Shown here one piece after another: positions 16,701 to 23,362 of a DNA stretch of 34,787 bases. The stretch comes from a virus. The translations under genes were made by a program, and so were the position numbers. The notes beneath the pieces were generated by a model. It ran no database searches. It was not told where the DNA came from and saw nothing but the letters and a program-made list of their open reading frames with translations. Each line of letters begins with the position of its first letter. The first letter of the stretch is position 1. The DNA lies in IMG/VR virus record IMGVR_UViG_3300043399_000792, positions 1 through 34,787 of that record, one strand, 5' to 3'.

Positions 16701-17755
16701 TCACTGGTTGTACTCGCGCTGCTACGTTCCAACAGTGGATTGAAGGCGCAAACCGTAGCTTTACAAGCTCAGCAGCTACTAGCCATGATGCTAATACTGG
16801 TGTTATTTTGATTAGTAACACTTGTACTCCACTAGTTAACCACTGGGGTAGTTCGGTAATCATGGATGGCAACTTTGATGGTGACCAAGGTTACCAGTTC
16901 ACATACAGTCGTCTTAACTATGGTCTGCCAGGCACTGTGGGTCAAAAGCAAGTGGCATTTGTCATGAGACTAGCACCAAGTGTCAGTAACGGTATTATTG
17001 GTAACCTGGGTACTCGTGACCTTATTAACCGCGCTCAAGTAACTTTGAAGAACATGATTTTTAACGTTACCGCTGGACGCTATCTTGTTGAAGGTATTTT
17101 GAATCCCAATAACATTGATGCAGCAAACACAAGCTTCTCAGGATTGAACAATCTTGGTGGTGGATACCAACCCAGCTTCTGTGAGTTCTCAACATCGCCT
17201 CGTTACACATCTGAAACCACAGGTGGTTTAACAGGTTCTACATATGGAACCACAGGTGGCTTTACCAAGAGTGGTGTTAAACCTACATTTAGTGGTACCA
17301 GAACTTATGCTAACTTGACCCCAGCAAACATATCAAGTTCGGGTTCTGGGGCAAACATCACTGTGCAGCTCACCGCAGCAGGAACTACCTACAATAACAA
17401 CACAGTACAAATTACTGTGCAGAACCCCGGTACTGGTTATGCTATTGGTGACACACTCAGAGTTCTCGGTAACGTAATTGGTGGCTCAACACCAACAAAC
17501 GACTTGAACTTGACTGTAGCAGCTATTACAACTGAACTCAGTGGCGGTGAACGTTTGTTTGCTATCCCAATTTCAACCACAAACTCAGGACAACTAGACT
17601 TGGGTAGTGTTAAGCAAATTGGAACTAGTGCTGTTCCTGGAACTGGGGTATATCCTAATGGTCCAGAGTTGTTGGCAATTCAGCTTACTGCGCTGACCAC
17701 AGTGTCAAACCCTGTGGGAGAAATACAGTTACAGTATTTCGAAAGCCAGGCTTAA
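13787..17755 (+). CDS. Large virion structural protein (1322 aa)
   Basis: Starts MARQRIYEYAFTPGG with GAG before the ATG at 13787. The sequence is beta-rich, with ALIDADFEYGLQNTKWQNF near residues 115-135. This is a signature I recall from uncharacterised structural proteins of marine T4-like phages. Further on are repeated Ig-like or immunoglobulin-style strands (TANITSNATTTVNVANAAG; SITSDGGNPSTITVTTRYAHG; SITASGTAPGSTITVTTDLENG). The C-terminal third contains NPGTGYAIGDTLRVLG, also recurrent in phage fibres. It differs from the preceding fibres in lacking the 17-aa repeat and in having more aromatic and charged residues. A baseplate or proximal-fibre role is likely from size and position, but no T4 gene number can be assigned. 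Its stop codon overlaps the stop of the convergent Nudix gene. Confidence 0.7.
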   Translation: MARQRIYEYAFTPGGAGTGTVKFQGRYNLADILAIYDTTNGKALYNFADSALGGTITWANGATADFPATYTGVSTLTLEVDCSMCDSTDKLAIYVENEYLETQPWAFGMDAIGRSRVANPEALIDADFEYGLQNTKWQNFSTNNNIPGFFEYTGADILYSTNGYVSLFAGDDLITSNVDTAVKLSNPGTPEWVTDDFALLVSQTQGNTTAFVTTYTTANVPSPQERMFNVASTTGFSVNDNVLLIQRPQTPLTTIATANITSNATTTVNVANAAGIVDGAYIIVETDTANVFETMAVTNVSANALTVVRRTNNTNGGSSSITIGNDVYVVADLEIARVLEVTDGTTLELTRGWYNIPSIDYLYPGSVLQKLSGNVELVQHTAISSAVNGTQTITRGAFSSTPLTTAGAGSLMIRMTGLYNASTNANIPLIAVNAPDHGIGEGEGEFCTVLNAIDSDVEGINIVAADGYNTNNFAYYPHRDPALALGFPMNQTDTIVREAYPFTGADLDIVSITSDGGNPSTITVTTRYAHGLVPGTPILVDMTAGSNYAYALGSFLIVSVPSTTTFTFTAKAGAIVGGSLSGIINVRSNATFAPRPFDGGVILGPGVPTRGASAIRQTKKYFRYQSGKGILFTSGTMLKPTFDITSITASGTAPGSTITVTTDLENGLQVGASIVLIGINTSGYDDGTVYRVTSIVSDLTFTVVAQTTLGSTSPQLAPQPRVNVASWHGSSIRAGIFDDQNGMFWECDGENINVVQRSSTFQVAGLVSVGTGTNLVVGDSVSRFQEQLNNGDVVVIRGMTHTVTSILDEQRMTVVPVYRGVSNQNRVKMCLRQEIRVHQEDFNIDPLDGTGPSGYVLDGGKMQMLGVEYSWYGAGYVQWMVRGQNGEFIMAHRRPNNNVNYEAYMRSGNLPARYEAINETPVSSLESAINAIQTTITLKDATEYPDASVAYPAYVMIDSEIIKYSGKTGNQLTGCTRAATFQQWIEGANRSFTSSAATSHDANTGVILISNTCTPLVNHWGSSVIMDGNFDGDQGYQFTYSRLNYGLPGTVGQKQVAFVMRLAPSVSNGIIGNLGTRDLINRAQVTLKNMIFNVTAGRYLVEGILNPNNIDAANTSFSGLNNLGGGYQPSFCEFSTSPRYTSETTGGLTGSTYGTTGGFTKSGVKPTFSGTRTYANLTPANISSSGSGANITVQLTAAGTTYNNNTVQITVQNPGTGYAIGDTLRVLGNVIGGSTPTNDLNLTVAAITTELSGGERLFAIPISTTNSGQLDLGSVKQIGTSAVPGTGVYPNGPELLAIQLTALTTVSNPVGEIQLQYFESQA

Positions 17756-18186
17756 ACCACAAGATCCTGCTCAACAAGCAGGATTTTGTTTTTTACAGCT
17801 TCGATATTGACGGTGTTCCAAAGCCCCGGGTGCATGGGCTTTGGAAAATTGCCGGTATCTAACCAAGCATAGCCTAAATGCTCGTGATTGAGCACAGGCA
17901 CAAATTCTTCAGCCACAACGCAAACCCATGTGTGGTATTCAAATGCACCATCTGCTGAAGTAAATTTTTCCAAAGGAATAAGACGTTGATAGCTGGGGAA
18001 GAAGCCTAGCTCTTCGGTACACTCGCGCTCCATGCCACCCAACAGGGTCTCTCCAGTTTCAATCTTTCCACCAGGAAGCCCCCAACAGTTAGGGTGTCTA
18101 GTATCGTTGCGCAGTAAGTATAGATAGCGTCCAGTGGTAGTACTTCTAAACCACACTCCTACTGCCTTCAAAGTACGAGTCTCCAT
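17752..18186 (-). CDS. Nudix hydrolase
   Basis: 144 aa from ATG 18186 (METRTLKAVG). This start is chosen because GGAGG sits 4-5 nt upstream; an ATG 54 nt earlier has no such site. The Nudix box is complete at residues 40-62: G40-x5-E46-x7-R54-E55-x2-E58-E59-x-G61. It lies in the usual alpha/beta frame, with LPGG before it and GYAWLD near the end. Nudix enzymes cleave nucleoside diphosphates linked to another moiety; the substrate cannot be read from the sequence (dNTP sanitation, ADP-ribose and Ap(n)A are all possible). It overlaps the 3' end of the gp15-like gene by 19 nt and is the last gene of a minus-strand operon. Its last codons carry the opposite-strand terminator. Confidence 0.93.
   Translation of the reverse strand: METRTLKAVGVWFRSTTTGRYLYLLRNDTRHPNCWGLPGGKIETGETLLGGMERECTEELGFFPSYQRLIPLEKFTSADGAFEYHTWVCVVAEEFVPVLNHEHLGYAWLDTGNFPKPMHPGLWNTVNIEAVKNKILLVEQDLVV
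17764..17794 (+). terminator. Rho-independent terminator of the fibre block, inside the Nudix gene
   Basis: ATCCTGCT (17764-17771) pairs perfectly with AGCAGGAT (17777-17784), with the 5-nt loop CAACA and then TTTTGTTTTTT. The stem can extend through A-T and G-T pairs on the outside. It starts 9 nt after the TAA of the 1322-aa gene and lies within the antisense of the Nudix C-terminal codons. Confidence 0.9.
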
Positions 18187-19565
18187 GTACCTCCGGGATA
18201 AACACCTTGGTAACTCTTGATCCATGCATCCCCAGTCCACTCATATTGAATGCCTGTGGTGAGGTTTGTGACATATTGCCCAGCTGCTTGTTGCGAAGCA
18301 TTAAACACTACACGCCAGAATCCGTTGCTGTATTGAATAATGTCATTGGCATGCGCAACCAACGGGCGTCCGTTGCCGCCGGTCCAAGCAATGGGATTTT
18401 CCACGTTGTTGTAGTCCCCGGTGCTTTCTGTTAGCAAGTAACGCTGCCCTTCAATGGCGCTGTCGAGCCCTTCTAAAGGACCGCTGGTCAAAGGATTGAC
18501 CACAGCATCAATAGGTTCTAGTGTGTTTTGTGGTGTGGTGTCAACGTCAACATCGACCAACAGGAAACGACTGTCATTGGGATCTACAGCTATAGTACCA
18601 ACAACTTCGGTTTCGTCTTCTTGAATCAGTCGTAATTGACTTACTCCTGGACGTAACGAGCCATACAAATCTATCACAGCAGGCCAAAGCAAGGGACTGT
18701 TGCTTATGATTTGAGTGGGATCTATGCTATCGTTGCTGGGTTCTTGACTGAGATACTTTTGATCCAGTACTTGTACCCTGTTTCCGATTACCACCACAGC
18801 GTAGTTAAACGGTGTAATGACCTGGCGTGTGCCCAACAGCAAGTCATTATTGGCAATGCTTTCCACAACATCGCCGTCACTGTTGTACATGTTGGCAACA
18901 ATGCGCTCAACGACACCCAACTTCTTGACCTTGGCTGGACTTGACAACCAAATTGGTAAACTAAACTTTAGCGATGCAATGTCGATAGGGTTTTCTGTGC
19001 CAACAGGAATAGTTCTTGACGTCCAGTTGACGCTGTCCAATTCCACAACACTCAAACTAGTCCAGTCAATGTAATTGTCAGTGCTTTGAATTTCTAAACT
19101 GGGGTTGAACAGTGTCAACAACTGCTCCAGCAGTTGAAACTTTTGATTTGTGTTTGAAGTCCAGATGTCTAGTGTGATGCCTAGCTTATAAGGCACGGGC
19201 ATCAGGCGCTCAATGGTAAATGCATTGCCTTGCGTAGTTTCGTAAGTGTCTGTGGCAGTGTCATAAGTGCGCTGACGCACATTTACCTTGCTGACATGAT
19301 AAGGTTCTTGCATTCTAGGACGGTCGTAGTCTAGGCTAGAAACATAAAAAGTCATCAGTGGTGTGCTAGGCAAACTATTGGATGAGTTTTCCTGTATGAT
19401 AGTTTGAGCGTTGCGACTAGCATCTCCGTAACGCACAGGCACCCGAAGTAATGCAGCAGCATCGCTACCTTCTTGACGGCCATATTCAACTTGGAAGTTT
19501 GAAACTATCCTAGTAAATTGCAATAGAAATCGACGTATTTGTTCGTCGTAAAAGAATTGTTGCAT
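18168..19565 (-). CDS. 15: gp15-like tail sheath stabiliser/completion protein
   Basis: 465 aa. The N-terminus FFYDEQIRRFLLQF, then SNFQVEYG and LLRVPVRYGD, lines up with T4 gp15 (YFYNSSFRRYATLMGDLFSN...IRVPITYAS). So do LDYDRPRMQEPYHVSK and MPVPYKLGITLDIWTSNTNQ followed by LEQLLTLFNP, which corresponds to the T4 region ending EQILPYFQP. In T4, gp15 caps the tail and joins it to the neck. T4 gp15 is about 270 aa; this protein carries an extra C-terminal region of about 190 residues (ESTGDYNNVENPIAWTGG, YSNGFWRVVFNASQ) that looks like a separate beta domain. It starts 3 nt after the gp14-like stop. Assignment is by my own alignment from memory. Confidence 0.8.
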   Translation of the reverse strand: MQQFFYDEQIRRFLLQFTRIVSNFQVEYGRQEGSDAAALLRVPVRYGDASRNAQTIIQENSSNSLPSTPLMTFYVSSLDYDRPRMQEPYHVSKVNVRQRTYDTATDTYETTQGNAFTIERLMPVPYKLGITLDIWTSNTNQKFQLLEQLLTLFNPSLEIQSTDNYIDWTSLSVVELDSVNWTSRTIPVGTENPIDIASLKFSLPIWLSSPAKVKKLGVVERIVANMYNSDGDVVESIANNDLLLGTRQVITPFNYAVVVIGNRVQVLDQKYLSQEPSNDSIDPTQIISNSPLLWPAVIDLYGSLRPGVSQLRLIQEDETEVVGTIAVDPNDSRFLLVDVDVDTTPQNTLEPIDAVVNPLTSGPLEGLDSAIEGQRYLLTESTGDYNNVENPIAWTGGNGRPLVAHANDIIQYSNGFWRVVFNASQQAAGQYVTNLTTGIQYEWTGDAWIKSYQGVYPGGTWRLVL

Positions 19566-19568
19566 AAG

Positions 19569-20939
19569 TTACTCGTTGGGTTGTCCTGGCTGTGTGCCTG
19601 GTCTTGGTCGAGCTGGTTTGAACCCGCCATCATCACCATTATCGGCACGAGGCTTCAATATTTCGCTCAAGCTCTGACGACTTGGGATGTTGCCCAAGTC
19701 CTTGGTAGCCACAGTGTATGTATTGTTGACAAACGAACTGCGTAAAGTATTGTTGACCGGACCGTTGTTGAGATTGGTGCGAACTTTGTCTTCAACCTTG
19801 ATCCAACGTTTGCCATTGAATCTAAACAAACGATTTGGGAAATAATCCAAACGCAAACAATAGTCACCATCTACGGCACTTAATGGAAACGCTACACCTG
19901 TGGTGCAAGGGAATCCGTTGGGGGGAATACCGTCACCAGTTAGGTAACCCAAGGTATATCCTTCGGCTCTAGGTGTAATGTTGGCACCGCCTTGTGTGCC
20001 ATCGACTGTGACGCTTTCGTCTGCTGTAAGCCCGTCAGGATTGGCCGGCAGTCCAGTGACGGTAGTGGGCTCAACATAAAATTTGGTAGTATCGTAACCA
20101 CTGAGCGGAACCTCAACTTCGGCTTGTGTGAGGATTGCATCGTTGATTTCGTAGTCTTTGGGTCTGGTACTGCTCACGTCTGATTGTGTTGGTGGTGTGT
20201 ACTCTTGCCAGTAATCAGTGTTGGTGATTTCAGTACCAGCTGGGGCATTTTGTATGGCTTGATAGTATACATCACCGTAGTTAGTGACCCAACCAGCAGG
20301 ATAAAAATTACCTGGATCCCAGATGTTTTCACTCACAGCAGGCTTGTCAAGGACGTCTTTGTATTCTTGCTGATTGTTCAACGGTGTGGCTTTGACACGC
20401 CAAATGTGCGGTAGCCATGTTTGACTAAAACCCTCAGCACCAAAAGCAGCATCTTGTACAACATAATACTTGGGCAAAGGCAGTTTGTTGGGGTTGAGTG
20501 GATTGTAATCTTTAAGGTTTGGAATTTCTAGCACATCACCGTTCATGAGCTTTCTACCAAAGAAGTCAATCATGTCATTGTAGTGGAAAGAAATAAACAG
20601 TGTGTCGTTGTTTAGGAACAAGCCAAATTGTGTTAAATCAAAGTCAATGTCCTGTTGTTGGTAAACGCCACGCAACACATAAACATCGTCATCATAAACT
20701 CTGTCACGGTTTTCTAGCAACAGTAAGTCTTGTATGTTCAAGGGATTGAGCTCATCGTAAACAGGCTGTGTAGCATCGCCATTGCCCGAAAATGCCGAAT
20801 CTTCGCCCCCAGTTTCTGGACCCATGTATTTGTGGACAAAGATGTCTAGCCCACCAACGGTGTACATTTCAGAAATTGTGCGATCCAAAAACTGGTAGTC
20901 GCGGGTTCTATTGGGGCGGTAAAGGCTTAAACGTGGCAT
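19569..20939 (-). CDS. 14: gp14-like neck protein
   Basis: 456 aa from ATG 20939 (MPRLSLYRPN). An in-frame TTG two codons earlier is possible but less likely. Resemblance to T4 gp14 covers LDRTISEMYTVGGLDIFVHK (T4: VAESIQMRGVECYYVPR), LFISFHYNDMIDFFGRKLMN with GDVLEIPNL (T4: GDLIYFPM), and YYVVQDAAFGAEGFSQTWLP with IWRVKATPL. gp14 forms part of the neck below the portal. The protein is about 200 residues longer than T4 gp14. Its C-terminal extension contains ITPRAEGYTLGYLTGDGIPP and DYFPNRLFRFNGKRWIKVED, and ends in a Pro/Gly-rich tail, a form I recall from marine T4-like phages. It heads the minus-strand operon and is preceded by a late promoter. Confidence 0.78.
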   Translation of the reverse strand: MPRLSLYRPNRTRDYQFLDRTISEMYTVGGLDIFVHKYMGPETGGEDSAFSGNGDATQPVYDELNPLNIQDLLLLENRDRVYDDDVYVLRGVYQQQDIDFDLTQFGLFLNNDTLFISFHYNDMIDFFGRKLMNGDVLEIPNLKDYNPLNPNKLPLPKYYVVQDAAFGAEGFSQTWLPHIWRVKATPLNNQQEYKDVLDKPAVSENIWDPGNFYPAGWVTNYGDVYYQAIQNAPAGTEITNTDYWQEYTPPTQSDVSSTRPKDYEINDAILTQAEVEVPLSGYDTTKFYVEPTTVTGLPANPDGLTADESVTVDGTQGGANITPRAEGYTLGYLTGDGIPPNGFPCTTGVAFPLSAVDGDYCLRLDYFPNRLFRFNGKRWIKVEDKVRTNLNNGPVNNTLRSSFVNNTYTVATKDLGNIPSRQSLSEILKPRADNGDDGGFKPARPRPGTQPGQPNE

Positions 20940-20946
20940 AGTCAAG

Positions 20947-20954
20947 TATTTATG
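20947..20954 (-). promoter_or_regulatory. T4-type late promoter on the minus strand for the gp14/gp15/Nudix operon
   Basis: Read on the minus strand this is CATAAATA, followed by seven bases and then ATG at 20939. Spacing as in T4 would place the transcription start at or next to the ATG, leaving no room for a Shine-Dalgarno. Confidence 0.6.
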
Positions 20955-20960
20955 GGAAGG

Positions 20961-20989
20961 TTGACCAATATTTCTGATCCTGCTATAAT
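20961..20989 (+). promoter_or_regulatory. Extended -10 sigma70-type promoter (early type)
   Basis: TTGACC (20961-20966), 17-bp spacer, TATAAT (20984-20989) with TGC just before it. GCAT follows at 20994-20997, and its A is the A of the ATG of the next gene. It lies back to back with the minus-strand late promoter at 20947-20954. Confidence 0.88.
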
Positions 20990-20995
20990 TTAGGC

Positions 20996-21274
20996 ATGAA
21001 AGTAGTTAAGTTAAACCGCAGATTTCGACAATTCAAAGAACATGGGCATGTTGTGGCCTTGCGATTTCACAGCGGCTACAGCGATCAAGTTCGGGCAATA
21101 GAAAAAGTATGCCGAGAAAAGCTTCGCGGTGGTGGCTGGTTGCGTGAGCATGACTGGTACAGTTATTATGGCAAGTCCCGTGATGGCTTTGCTCGCTCCT
21201 ACTGGATCACGTTTCGCAGGGAATCTGATCTTACTTTAGTATTACTTTCTGTTGACTTGACCAAAAATTCTTGA
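20996..21274 (+). CDS. Conserved-looking phage protein of unknown function (92 aa)
   Basis: 92 aa, basic, starting MKVVKLNRRFRQFKEHGHVV. It has no recognisable catalytic motif. It is rich in Arg, Tyr and Trp (WLREHDWYSYYGKSRDGF, SYWITFRRESDL) and predicted as a small alpha/beta protein; the C-terminal strand LTLVLLSVDL is hydrophobic but too short for a membrane segment. I recall similar small proteins in T4-like phages, always hypothetical. No Shine-Dalgarno is present: the ATG sits 6 nt after a consensus TATAAT, so the mRNA is probably leaderless. Its 3' end contains the promoter of the next gene. Early expression by host polymerase is inferred. Confidence 0.65.
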   Translation: MKVVKLNRRFRQFKEHGHVVALRFHSGYSDQVRAIEKVCREKLRGGGWLREHDWYSYYGKSRDGFARSYWITFRRESDLTLVLLSVDLTKNS

Positions 21275-21285
21275 AATGCTATAAT
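21257..21285 (+). promoter_or_regulatory. Extended -10 sigma70-type promoter (early type) for the 21305 gene
   Basis: TTGACC (21257-21262), 17-bp spacer, TATAAT (21280-21285) preceded by TGC. The conserved GCAT is at 21289-21292. A start at A21291 gives a 14-nt leader containing AAGGAG 6 nt before the ATG. An overlapping TTGACT at 21252 has a poor 22-bp spacer. Confidence 0.88.
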
Positions 21286-21304
21286 TACGCATTAAGGAGC
21301 CTGC

Positions 21305-22438
21305 ATGAAAACAGCCACAATCAAACCCTTGAATCCCCGTAGCCCAGATACCAAATATGTGGGCGAAGAGCCACTGTGGCGTACCCAACCCACAGACAAT
21401 CGCTTTACTGTTTTGAGTCGTGCTTTCAATTGGTACAATTACTTCTACGGCAAAAAAGACGCCAAGGACATGATTGCTGCCTATCTGGAGCGTCAAGATC
21501 GTGCTCGAGACGCTAAGAAAATTCGTACTCTTAGCGACAGTCAGATTCGACTCACAACTGGCTGGCTGTGTCGCATGAGTGACATGGGCTTGCGGTTGAA
21601 TGAGCATGAGCAGATCAAGTTGGATAACATGATTGCTGAACTGCTGGCTATTAAAGATGCACCCAAGGTGGAAGTGGACAATGCTGAACCTGAAGTGCCC
21701 AAAACCACAATCCAGGACCGACTGCGTGAAAAAGTGTCAGAGTGCCTGGGCGAACTTGACGGCTTGTTTGACGAATTTGTTGTAGCCGGAGCCAAGCTCA
21801 ATGCTGATTACAAACCTGTGAGTCTGATGCGTAGTATGAACATTGCTCCGCAGATGATCGGCCAAATTCGCGACACATGGACTCGTAAAATGGCTGAGTT
21901 TGAAGAAGCTGTTGCCGGCAAAGATGCGGATCTTGTCAAGGCCTACGACTTCATGACCAAGACTCAACTCAAGAACTGCATAAAGTTCTGTGAGCTTGTG
22001 CTGTCTGACTGCGGCAGCTATGTTCAGATCAAGAAAGTTGAACGCAAACCGCGCAAAGTCAAGCCGGTGAGTCCAGAAAAACGAGCAGCCAAATTCAAGG
22101 TGTTGATGGAATTTGCTGAGCTCAAGCTCAAAGGCCTACCGGCAGCACAGTTGGTTGATAAAGCCGAAGCATGGCTGTACGACACAAAGAAACGCAAATT
22201 GATCCACATTGTAGCTGACGAGTATGCCAAAGCGTTTACGATCAAGAACAATGCTGTGGTAGGCTTTAGTACAGTGGAAACAATGCAAAAAACTGTGCGT
22301 AAACCAGCCGAAACACTCAAGGCCATACAGGCCGCAGGCAAACCGGCAGCACGTAAGATCTTCAAGGAGCTCAGTACCACTGAAACTGCTTGGAACGGTC
22401 GCGGAACTGAAAACATTATGGTACTGCGAGCTTGGTAA
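21305..22438 (+). CDS. Uncharacterised phage protein, Lys-rich (377 aa)
   Basis: 377 aa with AAGGAG at good spacing before the ATG. I do not recognise a named family. It is mostly helical and highly charged. Residues about 30-60 contain FTVLSRAFNWYNYFYGKKDA, which I recall from hypothetical proteins of T4-like phages. The middle has a long acidic/amphipathic helix (RLREKVSECLGELDGLFDEF), then a basic linker (KKVERKPRKVKPVSPEKRAA, about residues 240-260). The C-terminus ends in TAWNGRGTENIMVLRAW. The basic linker and helices would suit a nucleic-acid-associated protein, but this is only a guess. It is transcribed from its own early-type promoter and precedes the radical SAM gene by 12 nt, so it probably shares its transcript. 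Confidence 0.65.
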   Translation: MKTATIKPLNPRSPDTKYVGEEPLWRTQPTDNRFTVLSRAFNWYNYFYGKKDAKDMIAAYLERQDRARDAKKIRTLSDSQIRLTTGWLCRMSDMGLRLNEHEQIKLDNMIAELLAIKDAPKVEVDNAEPEVPKTTIQDRLREKVSECLGELDGLFDEFVVAGAKLNADYKPVSLMRSMNIAPQMIGQIRDTWTRKMAEFEEAVAGKDADLVKAYDFMTKTQLKNCIKFCELVLSDCGSYVQIKKVERKPRKVKPVSPEKRAAKFKVLMEFAELKLKGLPAAQLVDKAEAWLYDTKKRKLIHIVADEYAKAFTIKNNAVVGFSTVETMQKTVRKPAETLKAIQAAGKPAARKIFKELSTTETAWNGRGTENIMVLRAW

Positions 22439-22450
22439 AATAAGTAAGGG

Positions 22451-23362
22451 ATGCATCACATCCCCACCAAGGTTGATTTTTATATAACCAACGTCTGCAA
22501 TTTAACCTGCGAAGGTTGTAATCGATTCAACAATTACGACTTTCGTGGGTGGCAACGTTGGAGCGATTACTCTGAAGAGTATCGACGCTGGAGTCAACTT
22601 GTATCACTCAAAGCCGCCACCATCATGGGTGGCGAGCCCTTTTTGAACCCTACTCTTCCCGACTGGGTCCGGGGCATCAATCAATATTTTGGTATTGAAG
22701 TGCAAGTGCTTACAAATGGTACACGTTTCCTGCAGGCCCGAGAGCTTTACAAAGAATTGCTGTACACCTCCAGCAAAACCAAAGCACCAAATCACATTGG
22801 AGTGAGTCTTCACAATGCAGACCAAGCCATGACAATGGATCAAGAAATACGTAGCTTTTTGCAAGGCCCCGTTGAAGTGTTTCCCAAACAACATGCTAGA
22901 AACATGTTCAAATCTGATTACGTCTACATTGATCGCAATGGTATCATGGTCAATGTTTACATGGTAAACAAATTTACCAACTCAACACTGCGCCAAGTCA
23001 CGGTGGTCAACAGTACTGGTACCAGCAAACAGTTTGCATTGCACAACAGCAATCCTGACAAAGCACACAACAACTGTGCCTTTGCAACATTCAAGAGTTA
23101 TCATTTTATTCGTGGAAAACTGTACAAATGCGGCCCGGTGGCACTCCTGCCTGAGTTTGATCAACAACACAACATCATGATGAGTGACGAAGATCGTGCA
23201 ATTATGAATTCTTATCGACCGCTAGACCCCGACAACTTCGAAGCTTACCATCAAGAATTTTTTGAGAACCTGGACAAGCCAATACCACAATGTAAATTTT
23301 GTCCCGAGTCCTATGTGTTTACAACAATAAAACCAGTACGCAAAGGACTTCAAGATGTTTGA
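22451..23362 (+). CDS. Radical SAM enzyme with C-terminal Cys cluster
   Basis: 303 aa. C16-x3-C20-x2-C23 in YITNVCNLTCEGCNRFNNYD is the iron-sulfur ligand motif that binds S-adenosylmethionine. IMGGEPFLNP (GGE at 60-62) is the SAM amino-group motif, and QVLTNGTR fits the barrel core. Four further cysteines, C209, C227, C281 and C284 (the last two CKFC), resemble a SPASM/Twitch-type auxiliary cluster, which in that superfamily often marks peptide- or protein-modifying enzymes. The substrate is unknown. The 8-nt overlap with the next gene (ATG inside the stop region) implies translational coupling. AAGGG lies too close to the ATG, and a 6-bp hairpin (22448-22453 with 22459-22464) encloses the start codon, so initiation may be controlled. 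Confidence 0.9.
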   Translation: MHHIPTKVDFYITNVCNLTCEGCNRFNNYDFRGWQRWSDYSEEYRRWSQLVSLKAATIMGGEPFLNPTLPDWVRGINQYFGIEVQVLTNGTRFLQARELYKELLYTSSKTKAPNHIGVSLHNADQAMTMDQEIRSFLQGPVEVFPKQHARNMFKSDYVYIDRNGIMVNVYMVNKFTNSTLRQVTVVNSTGTSKQFALHNSNPDKAHNNCAFATFKSYHFIRGKLYKCGPVALLPEFDQQHNIMMSDEDRAIMNSYRPLDPDNFEAYHQEFFENLDKPIPQCKFCPESYVFTTIKPVRKGLQDV

